Assembly: GCA_040878345.1 (NCBI GenBank)
Contig: JBBDML010000004.1
Span: 62,001 to 126,000, forward strand
Length of the DNA: 64,000 nucleotides
Reading direction: 5' to 3'
Origin: ZC4RG35 sp040878345
GTDB lineage: Bacteria; Actinomycetota; Acidimicrobiia; Spongiisociales; ZC4RG35
The translations under genes and the position numbers were made by a program. The number at the start of each line of letters is the position of its first letter. Position 1 is the stretch's first letter. Positions 49,251 through 57,660 of this stretch are shown here, piece after piece. The notes below the pieces were generated by a model. The model had not been told where the DNA came from and searched no databases. It was given only the letters and a program-made list of their open reading frames with translations.

Positions 49251-50426
49251 ATGAGACGGATCACCGGCGACCAGGCCAGGAGGTACGCGCTCGCTGCACA
49301 GGGGATGACCGAGCCCCGCCCCGCCGGGAAGATCGATGTTCGCCACTACCGGAGGGTCATCGACCGGATCGGTGTGGTTCAGCTCGACTCGGTCAATGTG
49401 TTCAGCAGGAGCCACTTCATGCCCTTTTTCAGCCGGCTGGGCCCGTATGACCGGGGCAGTCTCGAACGTTGGATCTGGGGCTCGGGTGAGATGTTCGAGT
49501 ACTGGGCGCACATGGCCTCGGTGGTCCCCACCCCCACCCACCGTCTGTTCCGCTGGCGCATGGAGCGGGAGGGGATCTGGAAGGTGTTTCAGGAGGTCCT
49601 CGAGACGAAACCCGACTACCTGGAGCGGGTGCTTGAGCAGGTCAGGGTGACCGGTCCGATACAGACGAGCGGCCTGGACGACCCGGGGACCAAGCGGGGC
49701 AACGATGCCATGTGGAACTGGAACGACGGGAAGATGGCCCTCGAGTACCTGTTCATGAAGGGTGCAATCACCACGGCGGCGAGACCCAACTTCACACGGA
49801 TCTACGACGTGTCCGAGCGTGTCATACCGGCTGAGCACCTGAACCGCCCCAGTCCTCGAGCGGAAGACGCCCAGAGCGAGCTGTTACTGCGGTCGGCGAG
49901 GGCCCTCGGGGTGGGCACCGCCGATGACATCGCTGATTACTACCGGATCCGGATGCCGGAGGCACGCCCACTAATCAGGGCCCTGGCGACCCGTGGTGAC
50001 CTGGTGGAGGTCGAGGTCGACCGGTGGGGCAAGCCGGCCTACCTCCACCCGGAGGCGGCGCTGCCGCGAAGGGCCACCGGCACTGCCCTGCTCTCCCCTT
50101 TCGACAACCTGATCTGGAACCGGGACCGGGTGGAGCGACTGTGGGACTTCTACTACCGGATCGAGATATACGTTCCCGAGGGCAAGCGGGTCCACGGGTA
50201 CTACGTGCTCCCGTTCCTCCTCGACGGTGAGCTGGTGGCGCGAGTCGACCTCAAGACCGACCGTCAGGCCAGGGCTCTGCTGGTGAGGGGGTCCTTCGCC
50301 GAGCCCGGAGTCGACCTGGTGGCGGTGGGTATGGCCCTCCGCGATGAGCTGGAGTTGGTGGCGACCTGGCTTGGTCTCGATGACGTGGTGATCAGCCCCA
50401 ACGGAGACCTGGCGCCGTTTGTATGA
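49251..50426 (+). CDS. YcaQ/AlkX-type DNA glycosylase (winged-helix HTH_42 family)
   Basis: A 391-residue protein of the HTH_42 family. ARRYALAAQGM and RIGVVQLDSVNVFSRSH carry the QxD motif (QLD) typical of YcaQ, which unhooks DNA interstrand crosslinks; AlkZ relatives have QxQ. Later come LSPFDNLIWNRDRVERLWDF and YYVLPFLLDGELVARVDLK, both family hallmarks. It probably removes bulky or crosslinked alkylated bases. TACCGT lies ten bases before the ATG. Confidence 0.85.
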   Translation: MRRITGDQARRYALAAQGMTEPRPAGKIDVRHYRRVIDRIGVVQLDSVNVFSRSHFMPFFSRLGPYDRGSLERWIWGSGEMFEYWAHMASVVPTPTHRLFRWRMEREGIWKVFQEVLETKPDYLERVLEQVRVTGPIQTSGLDDPGTKRGNDAMWNWNDGKMALEYLFMKGAITTAARPNFTRIYDVSERVIPAEHLNRPSPRAEDAQSELLLRSARALGVGTADDIADYYRIRMPEARPLIRALATRGDLVEVEVDRWGKPAYLHPEAALPRRATGTALLSPFDNLIWNRDRVERLWDFYYRIEIYVPEGKRVHGYYVLPFLLDGELVARVDLKTDRQARALLVRGSFAEPGVDLVAVGMALRDELELVATWLGLDDVVISPNGDLAPFV

Positions 50427-50442
50427 GGGAGTCCCGGTGGGC

Positions 50443-50925
50443 TCACCAGGTCTCGTCGAGGTTGTCGGCGTAGAACTCGATGGCCCGTCGGTAGCGAGTC
50501 ACTCCCTCGCTCTCGCTCGAATCCACCAGTGCCTTGAGCAGGGCCGCCATGGCTTCCCTCGACTCGCCGAGGTTGTAGAGGGTCATCGCCCGGAACACCG
50601 GGAACTCGCCGGCGTCGGGGAATGTCTCGATGCCACTGTCGAGCGTGGCCAGGGCGCGGGTGTACTCGCCCATGGCCCTATAGGTGCTGCCCAGCCCGAG
50701 GAGGGCGCCCCTGAGGTCTTCGCCTTGGAGGCCGTTGGCGATCGCCTTCTCATAGAAGGGCGCGGCCTCGTGCTCCAGCCCCAGCTTGTCGTGGGCCCAG
50801 GCGCATTGGTAGTTGACCGTTGGGTCCTCCGGGCTCTGGGAGACGAGGTCGAGAAGCAGGTCCCTGGCCTCTTCCAGCCGACCGGCCTCACGGAGCCGGA
50901 TCGCCTCGGCGAGGTCGCCGCCCAT
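50443..50925 (-). CDS. Tetratricopeptide-repeat protein
   Basis: A 160-residue helical protein with about four TPR-like repeats: AIRLREAGRLEEARDLLLDL, YQCAWAHDKLGLEHEAAPFY, LLGLGSTYRAMGEYTRALAT and the region FRAMTLYNLGESREAM. It resembles the cytoplasmic tetratrico-peptide group-5 proteins of Firmicutes and Actinomycetota. A scaffold role is likely; the partner is unknown. It begins two bases after the acyl-CoA dehydrogenase stop, so they form a pair. Confidence 0.8.
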   Translation of the reverse strand: MGGDLAEAIRLREAGRLEEARDLLLDLVSQSPEDPTVNYQCAWAHDKLGLEHEAAPFYEKAIANGLQGEDLRGALLGLGSTYRAMGEYTRALATLDSGIETFPDAGEFPVFRAMTLYNLGESREAMAALLKALVDSSESEGVTRYRRAIEFYADNLDETW

Positions 50926-50927
50926 GG

Positions 50928-52112
50928 TCAGGTGAAGGCGTCGAGACCGGTGATCGACTGGCCCATCACCAGGGTGTGGATCTCATTGGTCCCCTCGTAG
51001 GTGAGCACCGTCTCGAGGTTCGCCATGTGACGGAACACCGGGTACTCCAGGGTGATCCCGTTGGCCCCGAGTATCGACCTGGCGGTGCGAGCCACTTCGA
51101 GGGCGTTGCGCACGTTGTCGAACTTGCCGAAGGACACCTGTTCGGGGGTCAGTTTCCCATCGTCCTTGCGCCGGCCCAGATGGAGGGCGAGGAGCGTGCC
51201 CTTCTGGACCGCCACCATCATCTCCACCAGCTTCTTCTGGGTGAGTTGGAACGAGCCGATGGGCCGGCCGAACTGGACCCGGTCCTTGGAGTAGGCCAGA
51301 GCCGTCTCGTAGCACGATCTGGCTGCCCCCATGGCCCCGAAGACGATCCCGAACCGGGCTTCGTTGAGACAGGACAGGGGCCCCCTCATCGACGACACAC
51401 CGGGGAGGACGAAGTCGTCCGGGACCCTGACGTCGTCCAGGATCAGCTCGGAGGTCACCGAGGCCCGCAGCGAGGCCTTCTTCTTGATCTCGGGGGCGGA
51501 GAAGCCTGGGGTGTCGGTGGGGACGATGAACCCGCGAATCCCTTGGTCGGTCCGGGCCCAGACGATGGCGATGTCGGCCACAGAGCCGTTGGTGATCCAC
51601 ATCTTGGAGCCATTGATCACCCAGTCGGACCTGTCACGGCGGGCCGCGGTGCGCATCGAGGCGGGGTCAGACCCGGAGTCGGCCTCGGTCAGCCCGAAGC
51701 AACCAAGCACCTCACCGGATGCCATCCGCGGCAGCCAGGTCTGCTTCTGCTCCTCCGAGCCGAACTTCCAGATCGGGAACATGACCAGGGATCCCTGGAC
51801 CGAGACGAATGAGCGGATCCCCGAATCACCAGCCTCCAGTTCGAGACTGGCCAGCCCGTACGCGGTGGCCGAGGTTCCGGCGCACCCGTAACCCTCGAGG
51901 TGCATCCCGAGCATCCCCAGATCGCCGAACGCCTTGGCCAGGTCGGCAACCGGGATGCGGCCCTCTTCCCACCAGTCGCCGACGTTGGGTGTGATCTCTT
52001 TCTCGACGTAGTTGCGGACGGTGTCTCTGAGCAGGAGCTCCTCATCGCTGAGCAGGGAGTCGATGTCGAGGAAGTCGTGGGGATCGGGCTTCTCGGAGGC
52101 GGTATCGCTCAT
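50928..52112 (-). CDS. Acyl-CoA dehydrogenase, glutaryl-CoA dehydrogenase-like
   Basis: A 394-residue FAD acyl-CoA dehydrogenase. GCFGLTEADSGSDPASMRT and WITNGSVADIAIVWAR bind FAD; ARFGIVFGAMGAARSCYETA and the C-terminal YEGTNEIHTLVMGQSITG with the catalytic Glu are typical of glutaryl-CoA dehydrogenase, which oxidises and decarboxylates glutaryl-CoA to crotonyl-CoA in lysine and tryptophan breakdown. Other dehydrogenases of this subgroup cannot be excluded. ATG 52112 with TACCAT nine bases upstream; purE lies 23 bases upstream on the same strand. Confidence 0.87.
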   Translation of the reverse strand: MSDTASEKPDPHDFLDIDSLLSDEELLLRDTVRNYVEKEITPNVGDWWEEGRIPVADLAKAFGDLGMLGMHLEGYGCAGTSATAYGLASLELEAGDSGIRSFVSVQGSLVMFPIWKFGSEEQKQTWLPRMASGEVLGCFGLTEADSGSDPASMRTAARRDRSDWVINGSKMWITNGSVADIAIVWARTDQGIRGFIVPTDTPGFSAPEIKKKASLRASVTSELILDDVRVPDDFVLPGVSSMRGPLSCLNEARFGIVFGAMGAARSCYETALAYSKDRVQFGRPIGSFQLTQKKLVEMMVAVQKGTLLALHLGRRKDDGKLTPEQVSFGKFDNVRNALEVARTARSILGANGITLEYPVFRHMANLETVLTYEGTNEIHTLVMGQSITGLDAFT

Positions 52113-52121
52113 GTCGGCCGG

Positions 52122-52127
52122 ATGGTA
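52122..52127 (-). promoter_or_regulatory. -10 box of acyl-CoA dehydrogenase gene
   Basis: TACCAT on the minus strand, nine bases before ATG at 52112, just after the purE stop. Confidence 0.35.
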
Positions 52128-52134
52128 TCCGGTC

Positions 52135-52599
52135 TCAGCCGGCGAGGGTCTTGGCCGCCAGGTCGTGGCGATAGGCGGCGAGCTTGGCCGTGAGGTCGTC
52201 GTCCCCCACCGCCAGGATGGCGACGGCGAGGAGGGCGGCGTTGACCGCACCGTCTATGCCCACCGTGGCAACCGGGACCCCGGTGGGCATCTGCACCGTG
52301 GAGAGCAGGGCGTCGAGACCGTCGAGAGAGGCGGAGAGGGGGACGCCGATCACCGGGAGCAGGGTCTTGGCCGCCATCACCCCGGCGAGATGGGCCGCCT
52401 TACCCGCCCCAGCGATGATCACCTCGAATCCCTGGTCGGCGGCGGTGGCCGCGAACTCGATGGCCTGGTCGGGCGTTTTGTGGGCCGAGAGCACTCGTGT
52501 CTCATGCTCCACACCGAACTGGTCGAGGGCCTCGCCCGTTTTCTCCATGATCGGGCGGTCCGATCCCGATCCCATGACGACTGCGACTCGATGGCTCAT
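52135..52599 (-). CDS. purE: N5-carboxyaminoimidazole ribonucleotide mutase
   Basis: A 154-residue class I PurE, moving the carboxyl group of N5-CAIR to CAIR. VAVVMGSGSDRPIMEKTGEA, VLSAHKTPDQ with the active-site His, VIIAGAGKAAHLAGVMAAKT and VPLSASLDGLDALLSTVQMP are all canonical. purK, its usual partner, is not in the window. ATG 52599 has TACCGT eight bases upstream. Confidence 0.96.
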   Translation of the reverse strand: MSHRVAVVMGSGSDRPIMEKTGEALDQFGVEHETRVLSAHKTPDQAIEFAATAADQGFEVIIAGAGKAAHLAGVMAAKTLLPVIGVPLSASLDGLDALLSTVQMPTGVPVATVGIDGAVNAALLAVAILAVGDDDLTAKLAAYRHDLAAKTLAG

Positions 52600-52607
52600 C
52601 GCCCGGG

Positions 52608-52613
52608 ACGGTA
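52608..52613 (-). promoter_or_regulatory. -10 box of purE
   Basis: TACCGT on the minus strand, eight bases before ATG at 52599; its -35 region falls into the hairpin repeat that starts at 52622. Confidence 0.5.
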
Positions 52614-52621
52614 CCCCAGGA

Positions 52622-52736
52622 CCGTTCTGTGCGGATCTGTGACGGAGGGGTTCGCGCGAATCCGCACAGAACGAGGGCAAGCTCCGTTCTGTGCGGATCT
52701 GTGACGGAGGGGTTCGCGCGAATCCGCACAGAACGA
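52622..52736. repeat. Tandem 53-base hairpin repeat between purE and MFS genes
   Basis: Two identical 53-base units (52622-52674 and 52684-52736) are separated by nine bases. Each contains a perfect 14-base inverted repeat (CGTTCTGTGCGGAT / ATCCGCACAGAACG; arms 52623-52636 with 52660-52673, and 52685-52698 with 52722-52735) around a 23-base GC-rich loop. Identity between units is complete. The form is that of a dispersed palindromic element, placed in the divergent promoter region. Confidence 0.9.
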
Positions 52737-52765
52737 TCAGGTCACCCTGTCCGGAGCGCGTCACA

Positions 52766-54136
52766 ATGCGCCCGGTGCGCGGACTCCTCGTAGACCTCAC
52801 CCCGCTCAAGGCCAGCCCCACCTATCGCCACCTATGGCTGGGTGGCGCCCTCTCCGGGATCGGGTCACAGCTCACCGCGGTGGCGGTGGGGCTTCAGGTC
52901 TACGAGCTCTCGGGGTCGACACTGGCCGTCGGCTTCGTTGGCCTGGCGGCGCTGGTCCCGCTGGTGGTCCTTGGGTTGTATGGGGGATCGATCGTCGACG
53001 CCCACGACCGGCGCCGGGTGCTGATCGTGACCTTGCTCGGGCTATGTGCTGTCGGGGTGACCCTGGCCGTCCTGGCCTGGACCGGCAAGGCAGAGATCGG
53101 GCTCCTCTACGGCCTGGTGGCGGTGCAGAGCGGTTTCTTCGCCGTTCACAGCCCTGCCCGGACTGCGGTGATCCCCAGACTCCTCCCCGCCGGGATGCTC
53201 CCCTCCGCCAACGCCTTGGCCACCTTGGCGATGGGGATCTCGATGGCGGCGGGTCCGATGCTCGGCGGAGTCCTGGTCGACGTTGCCGGGTATGAATGGG
53301 CATACACGGTGGAGGTCTTTCTTCTCCTGGGCGCTCTCTCACTCATCTTCTCGCTTCCCCCACTGGTCCCCGAGGGAGAGGTTCGCCGGGCAGGGGTTCG
53401 TTCGGTGATCGAGGGTCTCAGTTTCCTTAGGACCCAACCCACCGTCGGGATGACCTTTTTCGTCGATCTTTGCGCGATGGTCCTGGCTCTGCCCCGGGTC
53501 CTGTTTCCGGCGATCGGTGCGGTGATGATCGGAGGTGGCGCGACGACAGTCGGCATCCTTGTCTCCGGGATCGCCCTGGGCACTCTCCTCGGAGGTCTGT
53601 TCTCGGGCCGGTTGGGGAGGGTCAACCGTCAGGGTCTGGCGATCGTTGTCTCCGTAGCCCTCTGGGGATTGTCCGTCGCGGCCTTCGGTGTGCTGGTGGG
53701 TCTTGCCCCCGGGCCTGGCCCGGGCGGGGAGGCGAATTGGGTGCTGTGGCCCGCCACCTTCTTCATGGTCCTCGCCGGTGCCGCCGACACGGTCAGCTCC
53801 GTCTTCCGGACCACCATCCTCCAGGTATCAACACCGGACGCCCTCCGTGGCCGCCTTCAGGGAGTCTTCACCGTTGTGGTGGCTGGGGGACCGCATCTTG
53901 GCTCTTTGCTTCTGGGCACGCTGGCCGCTACCACCGGCGAGCCGACGGCGGCCATCATCGGGGGCGTGATGTGCGCGGTGGTGGTGGCTGCGGTCTCCAT
54001 TCGCCAGCGTGGGCTGGTTGCCTACGACGCCCGGTACCCCGGCGTCGAGGGATCGAGGGCCCGTCTAGTCGATCAACCGGCAGCCCAGCCCGTCACGCCG
54101 CTTCCTCCTGGGCCCGGGGAACACCCCGATCCTTGA
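52766..54136 (+). CDS. MFS transporter, EntS/Bcr-like exporter group
   Basis: A 456-residue major facilitator protein with about twelve hydrophobic helices. LKASPTYRHLWLGGALSGIGSQLTAVAVG, here split as LKASPTYRHLW and GALSGIGSQLTAVAVG, opens the family; GGSIVDAHDRRRVLI is the motif between helices 2 and 3. This pattern occurs in EntS-type exporters of siderophores and drugs; the substrate is unknown. ATG 52766 gives MRPVRGLLVD; a start slightly downstream is possible. The 3' end overlaps the convergent EamA gene by 44 bases. Confidence 0.85.
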   Translation: MRPVRGLLVDLTPLKASPTYRHLWLGGALSGIGSQLTAVAVGLQVYELSGSTLAVGFVGLAALVPLVVLGLYGGSIVDAHDRRRVLIVTLLGLCAVGVTLAVLAWTGKAEIGLLYGLVAVQSGFFAVHSPARTAVIPRLLPAGMLPSANALATLAMGISMAAGPMLGGVLVDVAGYEWAYTVEVFLLLGALSLIFSLPPLVPEGEVRRAGVRSVIEGLSFLRTQPTVGMTFFVDLCAMVLALPRVLFPAIGAVMIGGGATTVGILVSGIALGTLLGGLFSGRLGRVNRQGLAIVVSVALWGLSVAAFGVLVGLAPGPGPGGEANWVLWPATFFMVLAGAADTVSSVFRTTILQVSTPDALRGRLQGVFTVVVAGGPHLGSLLLGTLAATTGEPTAAIIGGVMCAVVVAAVSIRQRGLVAYDARYPGVEGSRARLVDQPAAQPVTPLPPGPGEHPDP

Positions 54137-55040
54137 CCATCCGGGTCTGCCTCCCCGTTCTTGCAGAGCTGGCGACCAGGGCCACTGCGGCCAGGATCAG
54201 GGGGAGGGCGACGAAGATTGCGCCGGTGATGGTCTCGTTTCCCAGCGACAGCCCAAGCGCCACTGCCACGATCGGGTTGACGTAGGCGTAGCTGGTAGCC
54301 AATGCGGGGCGCACTTTGTTCATCAGGTAGACGAAGGCGGTGAAGGCGACCAGCGACCCCATGACCGCCAGGTAGATCAATGCGATCCAGGAGGTGGTGG
54401 ATGGGGGCGAGACGATGCCCTCCCCGACCAGGAAGCCGATCGCAGTCATCACGACGCCGGCCGTGCCCAGCTGGATCGAGGTGCTCGCCAGCGGGTCGGG
54501 GAGGTCGAGGCGGGTGCCCCACACCGATCCAAATGACCAGAGGATCGGGGCGATGACTATCAACGCCAAGCCTGTCGGGCTGCTTCGAAAGTCGCCTTCC
54601 AAGGCGAGGAGGACGACTCCGGCGAGGCCGAGGCCAAGCCCCAGCAGCTCCCGCCTCTGGGGCCAATCTCCAAAAAGGCCGCTGACGACAGCGGCCCAAA
54701 CCGGGATGACGGCCACCGCGGTCGCGGCCACTCCGGAGCCGATCCCGAGGCTCTGAGACAGCGTGACCAGACCGACCCCTCCGACGAGCATGACCGTCCC
54801 GACACGGGCGGCATTCCACACCTGGGCCCGGGTGGCCTTCAGCTTCCCCCTGGTGAGAAGGAAGAGGGCCAGGGCCCCACCGGCCATCAGAAACCGGAAC
54901 CCGTTGAGGAGGAATGGGGGGAATCCTTCGAGTCCGAATCGGAGGCCGAGATAGGTCGAGCCCCAGATCAAGTAGACGGCGATCAACGCCAGCACCACCG
55001 AGCCTCGAGAGGGGAGTTGCTTGTGGGGGAGGGCTGTCAT
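54093..55040 (-). CDS. EamA/RhaT-family drug-metabolite transporter
   Basis: A 315-residue membrane protein with ten predicted helices in two EamA halves: LIAVYLIWGSTYLGLRF at the N-terminus and IVIAPILWSFGSVWGTRL at the start of the second half. It resembles YedA-type permeases, probably exporting amino acids or small metabolites; the substrate is unknown. The ATG has AGGAA upstream, and a good promoter lies about 45-70 bases upstream. Confidence 0.87.
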   Translation of the reverse strand: MTALPHKQLPSRGSVVLALIAVYLIWGSTYLGLRFGLEGFPPFLLNGFRFLMAGGALALFLLTRGKLKATRAQVWNAARVGTVMLVGGVGLVTLSQSLGIGSGVAATAVAVIPVWAAVVSGLFGDWPQRRELLGLGLGLAGVVLLALEGDFRSSPTGLALIVIAPILWSFGSVWGTRLDLPDPLASTSIQLGTAGVVMTAIGFLVGEGIVSPPSTTSWIALIYLAVMGSLVAFTAFVYLMNKVRPALATSYAYVNPIVAVALGLSLGNETITGAIFVALPLILAAVALVASSARTGRQTRMVKDRGVPRAQEEAA

Positions 55041-55083
55041 CCGGGTTCCTGAGGTAAGGAGCTATTAGCTGTTGACTTATTAC

Positions 55084-55112
55084 AGGTTAGCCGCTGTCCG
55101 GTAATGGGTCAA
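55084..55112 (-). promoter_or_regulatory. Sigma70-type promoter of EamA transporter gene
   Basis: On the minus strand -35 TTGACC (55112-55107) and -10 TAACCT (55089-55084) with the ideal 17-base spacer. It leaves a leader of about 37 bases with an AGGAA ribosome site, unlike the leaderless genes nearby. AT-rich leader sequence. Confidence 0.75.
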
Positions 55113-55166
55113 GCCGACTTCGGCCATTACATCAATCGATCCCGAACGCCAGGAGAGCTCGACCGT

Positions 55167-56375
55167 TCAGGCGCCGATGTCGGCCCGGTGCTGCATGCCC
55201 GGCCACCCCACGACCTCTACCGCTGAGTAGGCGCGCTCCCGGGCGCGCTCCAGAGTGGGCCCGGTCCCCACCAGATCGAGAACCCGCCCACCATCGACCA
55301 GCAGACGTCTCCCGTCCTGCCTGGTGCCGGCGTGGAACACCAGGACGTCCTCAGGCACTCTGTCGAGCCCTGTGATCGTGGCCCCGATCTCAGGCATCTC
55401 TGGGTAGCCGGGGGCTGCCAGCACCACGTTGACCGCGGCCATCTCCGACCATTGGGGTGTGGCACCTTCGAGCACGTCGACGAGGTCGGTGGTCATCAAG
55501 GGCAGCAATGCCTGGGTCTCGGGATCACCGAGGCGGACGTTGAGCTCGAGCACCTTTGGCCCGTCGGCGGTCAACACCATGCCGGCGTACAGGAACCCGT
55601 TGAAGGGGTTTTGCTCCCCCCTCATCTGCTCCAACGTGGGGCCGATGACGGTCGAGATCACCTGGTCGACCAGCCCTTGGGGAACGTCGTCGACAGGGGA
55701 GTAGGCACCCATCCCGCCTGTATTGGGCCCGTGGTCTCCGCTGAGCAACCGCTTGTAGTCACGCGCCGATTGCAGTGGCACCGCACCGCTCTCGGTGCAC
55801 ACCGCGAAGACACTCACCTCCGGGCCTTCGAGGTACTCCTCGACCACCACCGGCCCGGCTTCGACCCAGCGATCCACCCAGGCATCTGCCTCGGCGGTCG
55901 AATCGGTCACCAAGACTCCCTTTCCCCCGGCCAGCCCGTCGGCCTTGACCACGAAAGGGGCCTCCATGCTCGCCAGGTGGGTGCGGGCGGCCTGAGGGTC
56001 GGTGAAGGTCTCCGCTCCGCCGGTCGGGACCCCGGCCCGCCCCATCACCCCCTTGGCGTAGGTCTTGGAAGACTCGAGGCGGGCTGCGGACCGGGTGGGG
56101 CCGAACACCGGTATCCCCAGCCGGGTCAGGGCATCGCAGACCCCGGCCGCCAGCGGCGCCTCCGGGCCCACCACCACCAGGTCGACGCCGTGGATCCGGG
56201 CCAAGGCGGCGATGGCACCGACGTCGGAGACACCGATACCCTCGACGATCGGTCCCAGAGCGGCCAGGCCGGGATTGCCGGGGAGGGAGATCAGCTCGTC
56301 GACACGGGGCGACTGCGCCAGCTTCCAACCAAGGGCATGCTCCCGGCCGCCACCACCGATGAGGAGGACCCTCAT
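55167..56375 (-). CDS. purD: Phosphoribosylamine-glycine ligase (GAR synthetase)
   Basis: A 402-residue ATP-grasp enzyme joining glycine to phosphoribosylamine. MRVLLIGGGGREHALGWKL, LVVVGPEAPLAAGV, PFVVKADGLAGGKGVLV and VLELNVRLGDPETQ are seen. The usual family sequence in the last motif is NVRFGDPETQ; here Leu replaces Phe. Overlaps purA by ATGA and is the second gene of the purA-purD pair. Confidence 0.95.
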   Translation of the reverse strand: MRVLLIGGGGREHALGWKLAQSPRVDELISLPGNPGLAALGPIVEGIGVSDVGAIAALARIHGVDLVVVGPEAPLAAGVCDALTRLGIPVFGPTRSAARLESSKTYAKGVMGRAGVPTGGAETFTDPQAARTHLASMEAPFVVKADGLAGGKGVLVTDSTAEADAWVDRWVEAGPVVVEEYLEGPEVSVFAVCTESGAVPLQSARDYKRLLSGDHGPNTGGMGAYSPVDDVPQGLVDQVISTVIGPTLEQMRGEQNPFNGFLYAGMVLTADGPKVLELNVRLGDPETQALLPLMTTDLVDVLEGATPQWSEMAAVNVVLAAPGYPEMPEIGATITGLDRVPEDVLVFHAGTRQDGRRLLVDGGRVLDLVGTGPTLERARERAYSAVEVVGWPGMQHRADIGA

Positions 56376-57646
56376 GGCAGCGCGACCAGTTGCGACCGTT
56401 CCGGGCCCACCGATACCCAGCCCACCGCAACCTCGACGCTCTCGGAGATGAACTCGACGTATGACCGGGTTTCGGCTGGGAGGTCACCATAGGACCGGGC
56501 CCCACTGATGTCCGTCTCCCAACCCGGCATCTCCACATACCGGGGATCGCAGTGATAGAGGACCGACTGCTGGGCAGGGAACTCGTCAAACGACCCCTCG
56601 GCGCTGTCGTAGCCAGTAGCCACCTTGATGGTGTCGAATGCGGAAAGGATGTCCATCTTGGTGAGGAAGAGGCTGGTGAGGCTGTTGACCCGCGCCGCAT
56701 ACCGGAGCGCCACCAGGTCGAGCCATCCGCAGCGGCGGCGGCGCCCGGTCACGGTCCCATACTCGCCCCCCAGCTCGATCATGCGATCGCCCACCTCGTC
56801 ATGGAGCTCGGTGGGGAAAGGCCCGGTGCCCACCCGCGAGATGTAGGCCTTGGCCACCCCGATCACCTGGTCTATCGCCTTCGGCCCTACTCCGGACCCG
56901 ATCACCGCACCTCCAGCGGTCGGGTTCGACGAGGTGACGAAGGGATAGGTGCCGTGATCGACGTCGAGCAAGGTGCCCTGAGCCCCTTCGAACAGGACCC
57001 GCTTGCCTTCCTTCAGGGCATTCCACAAGAGTAGAGAGGTGTCGGTGACGTGGGGCCTGAGCCGCTCGGCGTATCCCAGGTACTCGGCGACGATCTCACC
57101 CGAGTCCATGGGCAGGGTGTTGTAGACCCGGGGCAGGAGCTTGTTCTTCTCGACCAGGGCCGCCTCCACCTTCTCCCTGAAGATCTTGGGGTCGAACAGG
57201 TCCTGGACCCTGATCCCGAACCGGGCGTACTTGTCGGTGTAGGCCGGCCCGATACCGCGTTTGGTGGTCCCGATCTGGTTCTTCCCCAGGTAGCGCTCGA
57301 TGGCGGCGTCTAGCTTGCGGTGGTAGGGCATGATGAGGTGCGCATTGGACGAGACACGGACCCGAGCCGGGTCGAGCCCTTGGGCGGCGACGGTGTCCAT
57401 CTCGGCGAGGAGGACCTTGGGGTCGATCACGGTGCCCGAGGCGATCACGGGGACACAACCGGGATAGTGGATCCCCGAGGGGATCAGGGAGAGGGCGAGA
57501 CGTTGGTCGCCGACGATGATGGTGTGGCCGGCGTTGTTGCCACCCTGGTAACGCACCACGTAGTCGGCCTTCTCGGCGAAGTAGTCGACCACCCGGCCCT
57601 TGCCTTCGTCACCCCATTGGGCGCCGAGGACGATGGTGGCTGGCAT
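56372..57646 (-). CDS. purA: Adenylosuccinate synthase
   Basis: A 424-residue GTP-dependent enzyme converting IMP and aspartate to adenylosuccinate. GAQWGDEGKGRVVDYFAE, GGNNAGHTI, GTTKRGIGPAYTDKYARFGI, FEGAQGTLLDVDHGTYPFVT and GRRRRCGWLDLVALRYA are canonical. In most enzymes VTGRxRRCGW is preceded by GTTTGR; here GTVTGRRRRCGW. Forms an operon with purD. Confidence 0.96.
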   Translation of the reverse strand: MPATIVLGAQWGDEGKGRVVDYFAEKADYVVRYQGGNNAGHTIIVGDQRLALSLIPSGIHYPGCVPVIASGTVIDPKVLLAEMDTVAAQGLDPARVRVSSNAHLIMPYHRKLDAAIERYLGKNQIGTTKRGIGPAYTDKYARFGIRVQDLFDPKIFREKVEAALVEKNKLLPRVYNTLPMDSGEIVAEYLGYAERLRPHVTDTSLLLWNALKEGKRVLFEGAQGTLLDVDHGTYPFVTSSNPTAGGAVIGSGVGPKAIDQVIGVAKAYISRVGTGPFPTELHDEVGDRMIELGGEYGTVTGRRRRCGWLDLVALRYAARVNSLTSLFLTKMDILSAFDTIKVATGYDSAEGSFDEFPAQQSVLYHCDPRYVEMPGWETDISGARSYGDLPAETRSYVEFISESVEVAVGWVSVGPERSQLVALP

Positions 57647-57660
57647 GACGGGTTGCGACG

